Shown piece by piece: positions 42,868 to 51,493 of a DNA stretch of 64,000 nt. The notes under the pieces are model-generated. The model worked only from the letters and a program-made list of their open reading frames with translations, was not told the origin of the DNA and searched no databases. The first letter of the stretch is position 1; every line of letters starts with the position of its first letter. The translations under genes and the position numbers were made by a program. Source of the DNA: Streptomyces griseus (GTDB lineage Bacteria; Actinomycetota; Actinomycetes; Streptomycetales; Streptomycetaceae). The stretch spans positions 62,001-126,000 of the forward strand of contig NZ_UAVD01000024.1 in assembly GCF_900460065.1 (NCBI RefSeq). The letters are read 5' to 3'.

Positions 42868-44544
42868 ATGTCGGCAACCAGCGCTACCGAGACGTTCCGG
42901 GCCGCCCGGGACTTCCTGCTGGAGCACCGCGAGGACTACGAGCGGGCCTACGCGGGCTTCCGCTGGCCCCGGGCGGACCACTTCAACTGGGCCCTGGACT
43001 GGTTCGACGTCATCGCCGAGAACAACGACCGCACCGCCCTGCACATCGTGGAGGAGGACGGCCGGCGCACCGAAGTGTCCTTCGCGGAGATGTCGGAGCG
43101 CTCCGCCCGGGCCGCCAACTGGCTGAAGGCCCGGGGCGTACGGGCGGGCGACCGCGTCCTCGTGATGCTCGGCAACCAGGTCGAGCTGTGGGAGACCGCC
43201 CTCGCCGCGATGAAGCTGCGCGCCGTCGTCATCCCCGCCACCCCGCTCCTCGGCCCCGGCGACCTGCGGGACCGGGTGGAGCGCGGCCGGGTGCGCCATG
43301 TGCTGGTGCGGGACGCGGACACCCCCAAGTTCGACGAGGTGCCCGGGGACTACACCCGGATCGCGGTGGGCGAGGAGGTGGCGGGCTGGCTGCCGTACGC
43401 GGGGGCGGCCGAGGCGTCCGCCGCGTTCACCCCGGACCGGGAGACGGACGCGGACGAGCCGCTGATGCTGTACTTCACCTCCGGCACCACCGCCAGCCCC
43501 AAGCTGGTCGAGCACACCCATGTGTCCTACCCCGTGGGCCACTTGTCGACGATGTACTGGATCGGCCTCAAGCCGGGGGACGTCCATCTGAACATCTCCT
43601 CGCCCGGCTGGGCCAAGCACGCCTGGTCGAACCTCTTCGCCCCGTGGACCGCCGAGGCCACCGTCTTCATCTTCAACTACACCCGCTTCGACGCGGGCCG
43701 CCTGATGGCGGAGATGGACCGCTCGGGCATCACGAGCTTCTGCGCCCCGCCGACCGTCTGGCGGATGCTCATCCAGGCCGACCTGAGTCAGTTGACGACG
43801 CCGCCGCGCGAGGTCGTCGCGGCCGGGGAGCCGCTGAACCCGGAGGTCATCGAGACGGTCCGGCGCGAGTGGGGCGTCACCATCCGGGACGGGTTCGGCC
43901 AGACGGAGACCGCCGTCCAGGTCGCCAACACCCCCGGACAGCTCCTCAAGACCGGCTCCATGGGCCGGCCGAGCCCCGGTTTCACCGTCGAACTGCTCGA
44001 CCCGGTCAGCGGGCGGCCCGGCGCCGCCGAGGGGGAGATCTCCCTCGACCTGGCCGACCGCCCCGTCGGCCTGATGACGGGCTACCACGGCGACCCGGAC
44101 CGCACCGCCGAGGCGATGGCGGGCGGTTACTACCGCACCGGGGACATCGGCGCACGGGACGCGGACGGCTACATCACCTATGTGGGCCGCGCCGACGACG
44201 TGTTCAAGGCGTCCGACTACAAGATCTCGCCGTTCGAGCTGGAGAGCGCCCTGCTGGAGCACGAGGCGGTCGCCGAGGCCGCCGTCGTGCCCGCCCCCGA
44301 CCCGCTCCGCCTCGCCGTCCCGAAGGCGTACGTCGTGCTCGCGGAGGGCTGGGAGCCGGGACCGGACACCGCGAAGGTCCTCTTCGAGCACTCCCGGGCG
44401 GTCCTCGCCCCGTACAAGCGCATCCGCAGGCTGGAGTTCGCGGAGCTGCCCAAGACCGTGTCCGGCAAGATCCGCCGCATCGAGCTGCGGGAACGCACCG
44501 CCCTGGGCTCCGGCGCCGAGTTCGACGAGGGGGACCTCTCATGA
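42868..44544 (+). CDS. AMP-dependent acyl-CoA synthetase, medium-chain/ACSM-like
   Basis: 558 residues. AMP-binding motif YFTSGTTASPKLVEHTH (about 204-220, P-loop-like A3), the ISSPGWAKHAWSNLF substrate-pocket region, DGFGQTET (A5), YYRTGDIGARDADGYI (A7) and VGRADDVFKASDYKISPFELE (A8), ending with the catalytic lysine in PKTVSGKIRRIEL (A10). It activates a carboxylic acid to its CoA ester. The N-terminal FNWALDWFDVIAENNDRTAL matches medium-chain and benzoate-type ligases. ATG 42868 follows AGGAGGG. It overlaps the next synthetase gene by ATGA. Confidence 0.92.
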   Translation: MSATSATETFRAARDFLLEHREDYERAYAGFRWPRADHFNWALDWFDVIAENNDRTALHIVEEDGRRTEVSFAEMSERSARAANWLKARGVRAGDRVLVMLGNQVELWETALAAMKLRAVVIPATPLLGPGDLRDRVERGRVRHVLVRDADTPKFDEVPGDYTRIAVGEEVAGWLPYAGAAEASAAFTPDRETDADEPLMLYFTSGTTASPKLVEHTHVSYPVGHLSTMYWIGLKPGDVHLNISSPGWAKHAWSNLFAPWTAEATVFIFNYTRFDAGRLMAEMDRSGITSFCAPPTVWRMLIQADLSQLTTPPREVVAAGEPLNPEVIETVRREWGVTIRDGFGQTETAVQVANTPGQLLKTGSMGRPSPGFTVELLDPVSGRPGAAEGEISLDLADRPVGLMTGYHGDPDRTAEAMAGGYYRTGDIGARDADGYITYVGRADDVFKASDYKISPFELESALLEHEAVAEAAVVPAPDPLRLAVPKAYVVLAEGWEPGPDTAKVLFEHSRAVLAPYKRIRRLEFAELPKTVSGKIRRIELRERTALGSGAEFDEGDLS

Positions 44545-46148
44545 GCAGCCTGTCCTACGCGCACGGTGTCGGCGACACCGCGCTGCTCGGCGACACCATC
44601 GGCCGCAACCTCGACCGGACCGCCGCTGAACACGGCGACCGCGAGGCGCTGGTCGACGTCGCCTCGGGCCGACGCTGGACGTACGCCGAATTCGTCGCGG
44701 ACGTCGACGTCCTGGCCCGCGCACTGATGGCGGCGGGGGTGGCGAAGGGCGACCGGGTCGGCATCTGGGCGGTCAACTGCCCGGAGTGGGTCCTCGTCCA
44801 GTACGCCACGGCCCGGATCGGGGCCGTCATGGTCACGATCAACCCCGCCTACCGCGCGCACGAGGTGGAGTTCGTCCTCCGGCAGGCCGGCGTCTCCCTG
44901 CTCGTCGCCTCCCTCTCCCACCGCACCAGCGACTACCGCGCCCTCGTCGAACAAGTCCGCTCCGACTGCCCCGACCTGCGCGCCGTCCACTACATCGGCG
45001 ATCCGTCCTGGGACGAGCTGACCGCCGGCGCACCCGCCGTCGGCCAGGAGCAACTGGCCGCCCGCGAGGCGGAGCTGTCCTGCGACGACCCGATCAACAT
45101 CCAGTACACCTCGGGCACCACCGGCTTCCCCAAGGGCGCGACGCTCTCCCACCACAACATCCTCAACAACGGGTACTTCGTCGGGGAGACCATCGCGTAC
45201 ACGGAGGCCGACCGGGTCTGCCTCCCGGTCCCCTTCTACCACTGCTTCGGCATGGTGATGGGGAATCTCGCCTGCACCTCGCACGGCGCCTGCATCGTGA
45301 TCCCGGGACCGTCCTTCGAGCCCGGGGCCGTGCTGACCGCCGTCCAGCAGGAGCGCTGCACCTCGCTGTACGGGGTGCCCACCATGTTCATCGCCGAGCT
45401 GAACCTGCCGGACTTCGCCGGGTACGACCTCTCCTCGCTGCGCACCGGGATCATGGCCGGTTCCCCGTGCCCGGCCGAGGTGATGAAGCGGGTCGTCGCC
45501 GAGATGCACATGGCCGAGGTCTCCATCTGCTATGGGATGACGGAGACGTCCCCGGTCTCCACCCAGACCCGTCGGGACGACGACCTGGAGCGCCGCACCG
45601 GCACCGTGGGCCGCGCGCTGCCGCACATCGAGGTCAAGGTCGTCGACCCGGTCACCGGTGTCACGCTGCCGCGCGGCAGTTCGGGCGAACTGCGCACCCG
45701 GGGCTACAGCGTGATGCTCGGCTACTGGGACCAGCCCGACCGCACGGCGGACGTCGTCGACCCAGGGCGGTGGATGCACACGGGCGACCTCGCGGTGATG
45801 CGCGAGGACGGATACGTCCAGGTGGTCGGCCGGATCAAGGACATGATCATCCGGGGCGGCGAGAACGTGTACCCGCGGGAGATCGAGGAGTTCCTGTACG
45901 GCCACCCGAAGGTCGCCGACGTCCAGGTGGTCGGGGTGCCGGACGAGCGCTACGGCGAGGAGATCCTGGCCTGCGTCATCCCCCGGGACCCCGCCGACCC
46001 GCCCACCCTGGACGAGATCTCCGCGTACTGCCGGGAGCGGCTCGCTCACTACAAGATCCCGCGCAGGCTGCGGATCCTGGAGACCTTCCCGATGACGGTG
46101 AGCGGAAAGGTCCGCAAGGTCGAACTGCGCGAGGCGTACGCGGACTGA
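44541..46148 (+). CDS. AMP-dependent fatty-acyl-CoA synthetase
   Basis: 535 residues with all core motifs: QYTSGTTGFPKGATLSHHN (A3), VPFYHCFGMVMGNL, CYGMTETSPVSTQT (A5), RWMHTGDLAVMREDGYVQ (A7), VGRIKDMIIRGGENVYPREIEEFL (A8), and the catalytic lysine in MTVSGKVRKVELRE (A10). It resembles the FadD/AcsF2 group for medium- to long-chain acids. Coupled expression with a second ligase of different specificity suggests uptake and activation of a range of acids. No beta-oxidation gene is adjacent. Confidence 0.92.
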   Translation: MSSLSYAHGVGDTALLGDTIGRNLDRTAAEHGDREALVDVASGRRWTYAEFVADVDVLARALMAAGVAKGDRVGIWAVNCPEWVLVQYATARIGAVMVTINPAYRAHEVEFVLRQAGVSLLVASLSHRTSDYRALVEQVRSDCPDLRAVHYIGDPSWDELTAGAPAVGQEQLAAREAELSCDDPINIQYTSGTTGFPKGATLSHHNILNNGYFVGETIAYTEADRVCLPVPFYHCFGMVMGNLACTSHGACIVIPGPSFEPGAVLTAVQQERCTSLYGVPTMFIAELNLPDFAGYDLSSLRTGIMAGSPCPAEVMKRVVAEMHMAEVSICYGMTETSPVSTQTRRDDDLERRTGTVGRALPHIEVKVVDPVTGVTLPRGSSGELRTRGYSVMLGYWDQPDRTADVVDPGRWMHTGDLAVMREDGYVQVVGRIKDMIIRGGENVYPREIEEFLYGHPKVADVQVVGVPDERYGEEILACVIPRDPADPPTLDEISAYCRERLAHYKIPRRLRILETFPMTVSGKVRKVELREAYAD

Positions 46149-46193
46149 GCGGAAGGGGGAGGCACCGGGGCGGAGTGCGGCGCGCCGGGGTGG

Positions 46194-46391
46194 TCAGGCG
46201 GCTTCGATGATGTCCGGACCGCCCCGGGTCGCCGCCGCCCACTCGATGAGCAGCACTTCGTACGTCGCCGACTCCACCTCGGACCAGTCCTGCCCGGAGG
46301 CGTCGACGAGGGCGCGGATGGCCTCATTGGCGTGCTCGGCGGCGGGCACGGGGCGGTCTGCGGGGAAGGAATCGTCCGGGAGTAAAGCCAT
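46194..46391 (-). CDS. Small hypothetical acidic protein (65 aa)
   Basis: 65 residues from ATG 46391 (GTG 46397 is possible): an acidic helical protein with ANEAIRALVDASGQDWSEVE and YEVLLIEWAAATRGG. It starts nine bases after the stop of the acetyltransferase gene on the same strand, so the two are probably one operon. The coding-like composition and the operon fit support it; no family is recognised. Confidence 0.6.
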   Translation of the reverse strand: MALLPDDSFPADRPVPAAEHANEAIRALVDASGQDWSEVESATYEVLLIEWAAATRGGPDIIEAA

Positions 46392-46400
46392 GCGCACAGC

Positions 46401-47033
46401 TTACGTGCCACCACTGACAGCCACGGCCCCCGCGGTGTCCGGGGCACCCGGGGCGTCCGGCATGCGCGGAATCGTCACGGCCCCGGCGGTCCCCGGCGGG
46501 CGGGCGGCGGCGGAGGTCAGATCGCGCCGCATGCAGACCCGCGGCCAGCGGTCCAGGCCGTGCTGGGCCTCCTCGGCGCGGATCGCGCGCAGTCCGTCGG
46601 TGAGTTCGTGCTCGGCCAGCACGCGGAAGCCGATACGGGCGTAGTACGGGGCGTTCCACGGCACGTCGGTGAAGGTGGTCAGGGTGAGCGCCGTCATGCC
46701 CCGGGCCGTGGCCGAATCGGCGAGATGGGCGATCAGCTCCCGTCCGATACCCCGGCGGGCGGCGGCGGGGTCCACCGAGACCTGCTCGATGTGCAGGGCG
46801 TCGTCGACGGGGTCGGCGAGCACATAGCCGAGCGGCCGGTCGCCGGTGGCGGAGAGGGGGTCGGAGGCCACCCAGCAGCGGCCTGCCAGCCGGTAGCTCT
46901 CCAGCAGGTCGAGCGGGGGCGGATCGTCGTCGGCCACGAAGGCCATGCCCAGGGTCCGGAACGGTTCCCCTGCGGCGCGCTCGATGTCCTGGAGCAGCGG
47001 AAGATCCGAGCGTCTGGCGGAACGGATACGCAT
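46401..47033 (-). CDS. GNAT family N-acetyltransferase
   Basis: 210 residues. The acetyl-CoA-binding GNAT core is complete: RIRSARRSDLPLLQDIERAA, LHIEQVSVDPAAARRGIGRELIAHLAD (motif A, with RRGIG as the pyrophosphate loop) and MTALTLTTFTDVPWNAPYYARIGF (motif B). The final 40 residues are a Pro/Ala/Gly-rich tail without known function. The acceptor substrate is unknown. Start ATG 47033 begins the conserved fold. Confidence 0.9.
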   Translation of the reverse strand: MRIRSARRSDLPLLQDIERAAGEPFRTLGMAFVADDDPPPLDLLESYRLAGRCWVASDPLSATGDRPLGYVLADPVDDALHIEQVSVDPAAARRGIGRELIAHLADSATARGMTALTLTTFTDVPWNAPYYARIGFRVLAEHELTDGLRAIRAEEAQHGLDRWPRVCMRRDLTSAAARPPGTAGAVTIPRMPDAPGAPDTAGAVAVSGGT

Positions 47034-47118
47034 GTACTCAGTGTGCCGCGCCGGACAGCCGACCGGTACGCGGTGGCCGGATCTGGACCTCGGGCCGACG
47101 CCCCCCGGGCACACGCTT

Positions 47119-47160
47119 CCCGGAGCCCGGAGCCCGGAGCCCGGAGCCCGGAGCCCGGAG
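47119..47160. repeat. Six perfect tandem copies of the heptamer CCCGGAG
   Basis: Six 7-bp units in register with no mismatch, in the gap between the acetyltransferase start (47033) and the end of the zinc-ribbon protein gene (47188). The unit length is not a multiple of three, consistent with non-coding DNA. Confidence 0.9.
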
Positions 47161-47187
47161 CGCCCGCGGGCCCGTGTTCGACGCGGG

Positions 47188-47892
47188 TCAGGCGCCGGTG
47201 CTCACCAACTCGTCCGCGGGGCTGTTGACCGGCTGCGGGGTCCCGGTGAGGTCCAGCACGAAGAGCGGGAGGCCGACACCGTCCGCGCGGTTCTCGGCGT
47301 CGGCCGTGTACCCCGCGAGGGAGAAGAACACACCGGTAGCCGACGCGCCCAGCGCGTTGAGCCAGAGGGTCTCGACCGCGCGCAGCGTCGTCGGCCGGGT
47401 GGTGGAGTCGACCCGCGCGATGAGCCCGTCGGCCCGCAGGTCGATGCCGGAGGCGGGGCCCGCCCCGGGCCGGCCGACGTCTCGGTAGCCCAGCCAGGTC
47501 AGATAGAGGCCGGCCGCGCTCACCGCGTCGTGGCCCGTGCGGATCGTCATCGGCCGGAAGGCCGGGCGCGGGTGCGCGGCGGTGCGCGGGAGGGGGATGT
47601 GGGCGGGGGAGACCGGCGGAGCCGGCGCGGCGGCCACCGGTCGCACCGGCATCCGCAGGACGGTCCCGCACGGACAGCAGAGCTCGGGCTGGGGCCACTG
47701 GTTCTCGCGGTCGCAGGACGCGCACCGGACGGTGACCCACGCGTCGTTCCAACTGCGGTGGGTGACCGGGACCGCCGGGGCGTCCCGCAGCAGTGGCGGC
47801 GCGGTGGGCGTCCCGCACGGGCAGGGGTAGGCCGGTGTGCTGTAGGCGTGGTCCCGGTTGCAGACAGGGCACCGTACCGGCACGGACTCCAC
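47188..47892 (-). CDS. Protein with two zinc ribbons and a restriction-endonuclease (Mrr)-like domain
   Basis: 234 residues from GTG 47892, preceded by GGAGGGAG. Two zinc ribbons lie at the N terminus: CPVCNRDHAYSTPAYPCPCG (about 7-26) and CASCDRENQWPQPELCCPCG (about 56-75). After a Pro/Ala linker, the C-terminal domain (about 115-225) begins TGHDAVSAAGLYLTWLGYRDV and contains SGIDLRADGLIARVDSTTRP. This fits the restriction-endonuclease-like fold, but the usual second-strand (E/Q)xK is replaced by ARVD. Cleavage activity is therefore uncertain. No methyltransferase gene is adjacent. Confidence 0.7.
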   Translation of the reverse strand: MESVPVRCPVCNRDHAYSTPAYPCPCGTPTAPPLLRDAPAVPVTHRSWNDAWVTVRCASCDRENQWPQPELCCPCGTVLRMPVRPVAAAPAPPVSPAHIPLPRTAAHPRPAFRPMTIRTGHDAVSAAGLYLTWLGYRDVGRPGAGPASGIDLRADGLIARVDSTTRPTTLRAVETLWLNALGASATGVFFSLAGYTADAENRADGVGLPLFVLDLTGTPQPVNSPADELVSTGA

Positions 47893-48026
47893 GATCGTCT
47901 CCCTCCGGCACGGACGGCGTGGCCGACTGCACTCCGTGCCTCCCTCGTCACACCATCGTCCACCAGGAGCGAGGTCCTGGGGAGGGGGTTGGCGGACTTC
48001 ATGGGGGCGGGCGGCGGGCGGCGCCC

Positions 48027-48055
48027 TTGACGGGGGTCGCCCCACGATTTAGATT
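48027..48055 (+). promoter_or_regulatory. Predicted gcl promoter
   Basis: TTGACG (48027-48032) and TAGATT (48050-48055) are 17 bases apart and lie just upstream of the paired operators, so that a bound repressor would cover the transcription start. Confidence 0.6.
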
Positions 48056-48057
48056 GC

Positions 48058-48093
48058 TTCCGTATAGCAGAACTAAATTTCCGTAATGCGGAA
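48058..48093. promoter_or_regulatory. Paired 15-bp operators upstream of gcl
   Basis: TTCCGTATAGCAGAA (48058-48072) and TTCCGTAATGCGGAA (48079-48093) are separated by six bases, with centres 21 bp apart. The same pair occurs at the hyi promoter. They are probably bound by the regulator of glyoxylate/allantoin use (an IclR-type AllR-like protein is a reasonable guess). Confidence 0.75.
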
Positions 48094-48153
48094 TTGGTGC
48101 TCTCAGGTGGCGCGACAGAGCCCGACTCCACCAATCCCGAGCAGGAGCACTCA

Positions 48154-49938
48154 ATGCCTCGTATGACCGCTGCCCGAGCGGCAGTTGAGATCCTCAAGCG
48201 CGAAGGCGTCAGCAACGCGTTCGGTGTGCCGGGTGCGGCGATCAACCCCTTCTACGCGGCCCTGAAGGCGTCCGGCGGGGTGCAGCACACACTGGCCCGG
48301 CACGTCGAGGGCGCCTCCCACATGGCCGAGGGCTACACCCGGGCCAAGGCCGGCAACATCGGCGTCTGCATCGGCACGTCGGGCCCGGCGGGCACCGACA
48401 TGATCACCGGTCTGTACTCCGCCATCGCCGACTCCATCCCGATCCTGTGCATCACCGGCCAGGCCCCGACCGCCGTGCTGCACAAGGAGGACTTCCAGGC
48501 CGTCGACATCGCGTCGATCGCCAAGCCGGTCACCAAGGCGGCCACGACCGTCCTGGAGGCCGCGCAGGTCCCCGGCGTCTTCCAGCAGGCCTTCCACCTG
48601 ATGCGCACGGGTCGGCCCGGCCCGGTCCTCATCGACCTGCCGATCGATGTCCAGCTCACCGAGATCGAGTTCGACCCCGAGCTGTACGAGCCCCTCCCGG
48701 TGCACAAGCCCGCGGCCTCCCGCAAGCAGATCGAGCGGGCGCTGGAGCTGCTGAACGCCTCCGAGCGGCCCCTGCTCGTCGCGGGCGGCGGCATCATCAA
48801 CGCCGACGCCTCCGAGCTGCTGGTGGAGTTCGCCGAGCTGACCGGCGTCCCGGTCGTCCCGACCCTGATGGGCTGGGGCATCCTCCCCGACGACCACGAG
48901 CTGAACGCCGGCATGGTGGGCCTCCAGACCTCGCACCGCTACGGCAACGCGAACTTCCTGGAGTCCGACTTCGTCCTCGGCATCGGCAACCGCTGGGCCA
49001 ACCGCCACACCGGCAAGCTGGACGTCTACACCCGGGGCCGCACCTTCGTCCACGTCGACATCGAGCCCACCCAGCTCGGCAAGATCTTCGCCCCGGACCT
49101 CGGCATCGCCTCCGACGCCAAGGCCGCGTTGACGCTCTTCGTCGAGGTGGCGCGCGAGCTGAAGGCCGCGGGCCGGCTGAAGGACCGTTCGGCCTGGGCC
49201 GCCTCCACGCAGGAGCGCCGGGCGACCCTCCAGCGGAAGACCCACTTCGACAACGTGCCGCTCAAGCCGCAGCGCGTGTACGAGGAGATGAACCGGGCGT
49301 TCGGCCCCGAGACCCGTTACGTCACGACGATCGGGCTCTCCCAGATCGCCGGCGCGCAGATGCTCCACGTCTACAAGCCCCGCCACTGGATCAACTGCGG
49401 CCAGGCGGGCCCCCTCGGCTGGACCATCCCGGCCGCGCTGGGCGTCGCCACCGCGGACCCGGAGGGCACGGTCGTGGCCCTCTCCGGCGACTACGACTTC
49501 CAGTTCATGCTGGAGGAGCTGGCCGTCGGCGCGCAGCACCGCATCCCGTACGTCCACGTCCTGGTGAACAACTCCTACCTGGGGCTCATCCGCCAGGCCC
49601 AGCGCAACTTCGACATCGACTTCCAGGTCAACCTGGAGTTCGAGAACCTCAACTCCCCGGAGCTGGGCGTCTACGGCGTCGACCACGTCAAGGTCGTCGA
49701 GGGTCTCGGCTGCAAGGCGATCCGGGTCACCGAGCCGGACCAGCTGCTGCCGGCCTTCGAGGAGGCGAAGAAGCTCGCCGCGGAGTTCCGGGTGCCGGTG
49801 GTCGTCGAGGCGATCCTGGAGCGGGTCACGAACATCGCGATGAGCGGAAGCGACATCGCGTCGGTCAACGAGTTCGAGGACATCGCCACGGACGCGTCCC
49901 ACGCGCCCACCGCGATCCGCCCCCTGGCGGCCTCCTGA
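48154..49938 (+). CDS. gcl: Glyoxylate carboligase (tartronate-semialdehyde synthase)
   Basis: 594 residues, very similar along its length to E. coli Gcl. It joins two glyoxylates to tartronate semialdehyde plus CO2 with ThDP. The diagnostic Val in place of the usual catalytic Glu is V51 in [17 protein letters not shown]. Other marks: [34 protein letters not shown] and [16 protein letters not shown] with [16 protein letters not shown] (ThDP-Mg site). ATG 48154 follows GCAGGAGCAC. With the reductase and isomerase at 56.8-58.6 kb it makes the glycerate pathway for glyoxylate from purine breakdown. Confidence 0.97.
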   Translation: MPRMTAARAAVEILKREGVSNAFGVPGAAINPFYAALKASGGVQHTLARHVEGASHMAEGYTRAKAGNIGVCIGTSGPAGTDMITGLYSAIADSIPILCITGQAPTAVLHKEDFQAVDIASIAKPVTKAATTVLEAAQVPGVFQQAFHLMRTGRPGPVLIDLPIDVQLTEIEFDPELYEPLPVHKPAASRKQIERALELLNASERPLLVAGGGIINADASELLVEFAELTGVPVVPTLMGWGILPDDHELNAGMVGLQTSHRYGNANFLESDFVLGIGNRWANRHTGKLDVYTRGRTFVHVDIEPTQLGKIFAPDLGIASDAKAALTLFVEVARELKAAGRLKDRSAWAASTQERRATLQRKTHFDNVPLKPQRVYEEMNRAFGPETRYVTTIGLSQIAGAQMLHVYKPRHWINCGQAGPLGWTIPAALGVATADPEGTVVALSGDYDFQFMLEELAVGAQHRIPYVHVLVNNSYLGLIRQAQRNFDIDFQVNLEFENLNSPELGVYGVDHVKVVEGLGCKAIRVTEPDQLLPAFEEAKKLAAEFRVPVVVEAILERVTNIAMSGSDIASVNEFEDIATDASHAPTAIRPLAAS

Positions 49939-50264
49939 CGGACCCGTCACCGACGAGGCCCCCGCCCGGAGCGACCCTCCGGGCGGGGGCGCCGTGCTGC
50001 CCGCGGCCATGAAGAACCTGGCGTGGCACGCAGTCCTGACGGGTCATCAGTGCCGTGCTCCACGACAGGACAGCGCGAAAGCCGTCCCATATCATGGAAG
50101 GCGACGGTGCTCGTCGAAGCACTCGTCCCACCGACCGCACACCGGTGAGCAGACGGCCGGCGGCAGCATGAGCGCCCACCGGCGGGCCCCGCTCGCGATC
50201 CGCGTTCCGGCGGTCGCCGATCGGCCCCCGCCCCGGAGAACCCTCCCTTTCCGCGGAGCACATC
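49939..50264 (+). other. Leader region upstream of the RiPP-like operon
   Basis: 326 bases: the gcl terminator, then about 270 bases before the first precursor start. A TATCAT element near 50090 could be a -10. An open frame from 49994 is GC-biased shadow and lacks coding character. No gene is supported here. Confidence 0.5.
49958..49990 (+). terminator. Very strong terminator after gcl
   Basis: Perfect 14-bp arms GCCCCCGCCCGGAG (49958-49971) and CTCCGGGCGGGGGC (49977-49990) with a five-base loop. It isolates gcl from the peptide operon. Confidence 0.85.
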
Positions 50265-50576
50265 ATGGCGGACTACAGGATCAGCAATCTCACGATCCGA
50301 GTCGAGGATCAGACACTGCCCAAAGGGGTGATCCAAGGCCAGGGCAAGTACGTCGGCGACCTGAACCTCGGGAAGAACGGCCCGCTGCCCATGGCCGACT
50401 GCGGATGCACCTGCTCCTGCACCTGTTCGTGCACCTGCACATCGACCGGCGGCGGATCCCACTCGGACGAGCAACTGGTACAGCTCCAGGACGTCGAACT
50501 GACGGTACTCAAGGAGTCGTTGAAGGCGGCTCTCAGTGACCTGGACGAGATACAGCAGAGCCGTGGCAGCCGGTGA
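50265..50576 (+). CDS. Cys-rich RiPP precursor-like peptide 1
   Basis: 103 residues in three parts. Residues 1-22 (MADYRISNLTIRVEDQTLPK and on) are nearly the same in the two following peptides and look like a beta-strand leader. Residues 45-65 hold seven cysteines at every second position (46, 48, 50, 52, 54, 56, 58) alternating with Gly, Thr and Ser, then TSTGGGS. Residues 67-97 (DEQLVQLQDVELTVLKESLK and on) form an amphipathic helix, also conserved. The Ser/Thr to Cys ratio of about 1:1 and the downstream lyase and kinase-cyclase genes suggest that the core receives thioether rings. A metal-binding, unmodified Cys protein is the alternative. ATG 50265 follows GCGGAGC. Confidence 0.85.
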   Translation: MADYRISNLTIRVEDQTLPKGVIQGQGKYVGDLNLGKNGPLPMADCGCTCSCTCSCTCTSTGGGSHSDEQLVQLQDVELTVLKESLKAALSDLDEIQQSRGSR

Positions 50577-50733
50577 CGGCGGCCCGGCCCGATCCCCGCG
50601 GACGGCGTCGGGGTCATCCGCGACGGCCTCGGGGCCGTCCGGGGCGCCCCGGCGCGTACCGCGGCGGACCGGGTCGGCGGAGTACGGAGACGAGGGCGGA
50701 CCCCACCGGGGACGCCTCGGAGATGAATCACTC

Positions 50734-51051
50734 ATGGCGGATTTCAGGATGGGCAACCTCACGATCCGGATCGAACCGGAGGCGCTCCCCCGGGGCGTGC
50801 TGCTGGAAGGGCGGAGATTCGCGGGCGATCAGGAAGTGCTCGGAAGCGACGACAGTTCGGGCGGGCCCGGCGGAGGATGCGGCTGCACCTGTAGTTGTAC
50901 GTGTACCTGCACCTGCACGGCGACCGGCGGCGGCTCCCACCTCGACGAACAGCTGGTGCGGCTGGAGGAGGTCGAGCTGACCGTTCTGCGGGAGTCCCTG
51001 CGGTCGGCGCTGAGCGATGTGGAGGAGATGAGCGACCGACGGAAGCGGTAG
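50734..51051 (+). CDS. Cys-rich RiPP precursor-like peptide 2
   Basis: 105 residues, paralogue of peptide 1. N-terminal part MADFRMGNLTIRIEPEALPR; a spacer with GSDDSSGGPGGG; core with seven cysteines at 49, 51, 53, 55, 57, 59 and 61 alternating mostly with Thr (CTCTCTCTATGGGS at the end); C-terminal helix DEQLVRLEEVELTVLRESLR. ATG 50734 is preceded by GGAG 11 bases upstream. The frame is open further upstream, but only this start aligns with the other two peptides. The 157 bases before it contain no other gene. Confidence 0.85.
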   Translation: MADFRMGNLTIRIEPEALPRGVLLEGRRFAGDQEVLGSDDSSGGPGGGCGCTCSCTCTCTCTATGGGSHLDEQLVRLEEVELTVLRESLRSALSDVEEMSDRRKR

Positions 51052-51052
51052 A

Positions 51053-51107
51053 ACCGGCTTCGGTGCAGCGCGGTGATGCGCAGTACCGGCTTCGGTGCAG
51101 CGCGGTG
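51053..51107 (+). repeat. Direct repeat of a 23-bp unit between precursor genes 2 and 3
   Basis: Two identical 23-base copies (51053-51075 and 51085-51107), beginning ACCGGCTTCGG and ending CGCGGTG, are spaced 32 bases start to start. They fill most of the 97-base gap and may be a relic of the tandem duplication or an RNA-level element. Each copy contains the small hairpin ACCG-GCTT-CGGT. Confidence 0.85.
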
Positions 51108-51148
51108 GTCCGCCGCGGATGTTTCTCGCGGAGCGGAGATGAGGCGGC

Positions 51149-51493
51149 ATGCCCGACTACAGGATCAGCAACCTCACGGTCAGGGTCGAACAGGCAGCGC
51201 TCCCCGCAGGAGTCGCCCTGAAGGGCCGCGCGCTCGCGGGCCATCCGGAGGTCCTCGGGAGCGACGACAGCTCGGGCGGACCGGGATGCGGCTGTACGTG
51301 CAGTTGCAGTTGCAGCTGTACCTGCAGTTGTACCTCGTCCTCCGGGCACGCGACGCCGGAGGATCTTCAGGTGCGTGACATCGAACTGACCCTCCTGCGG
51401 GAGTCGTTGGGCGCCGCCCTCGCCGCGGTCGAGGAGATCGAGCACGGGGACGGGGTGCGCGGGGCCGCCTCCCCGGGCCGGGGGCCCCGATGA
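51149..51493 (+). CDS. Cys-rich RiPP precursor-like peptide 3
   Basis: 114 residues, third paralogue. N-terminal MPDYRISNLTVRVEQAALPA; spacer GSDDSSGGPG shared with peptide 2; core with eight cysteines at 47, 49, 51, 53, 55, 57, 59 and 61 alternating with Gly, Thr and Ser, then TSSSG; C-terminal helix DLQVRDIELTLLRESLGAAL followed by an extra Gly/Arg/Pro tail. The stop overlaps the start of the HopA1-like gene by ATGA, which ties peptide and enzyme synthesis together. Confidence 0.85.
   Translation: MPDYRISNLTVRVEQAALPAGVALKGRALAGHPEVLGSDDSSGGPGCGCTCSCSCSCTCSCTSSSGHATPEDLQVRDIELTLLRESLGAALAAVEEIEHGDGVRGAASPGRGPR

Noticed and set aside
49994..50539. Open frame in the leader of the peptide operon that overlaps precursor 1
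   Set aside because: No family features, and it runs out of frame through the clearly conserved precursor peptide.
50265..51493. Metallothionein interpretation of the Cys-rich peptides
   Set aside because: Cys-x-Cys runs could bind metal, but the strict alternation with Ser/Thr, the leader and helix conservation and the coupled lyase and kinase-cyclase genes favour a RiPP; kept only as the alternative.
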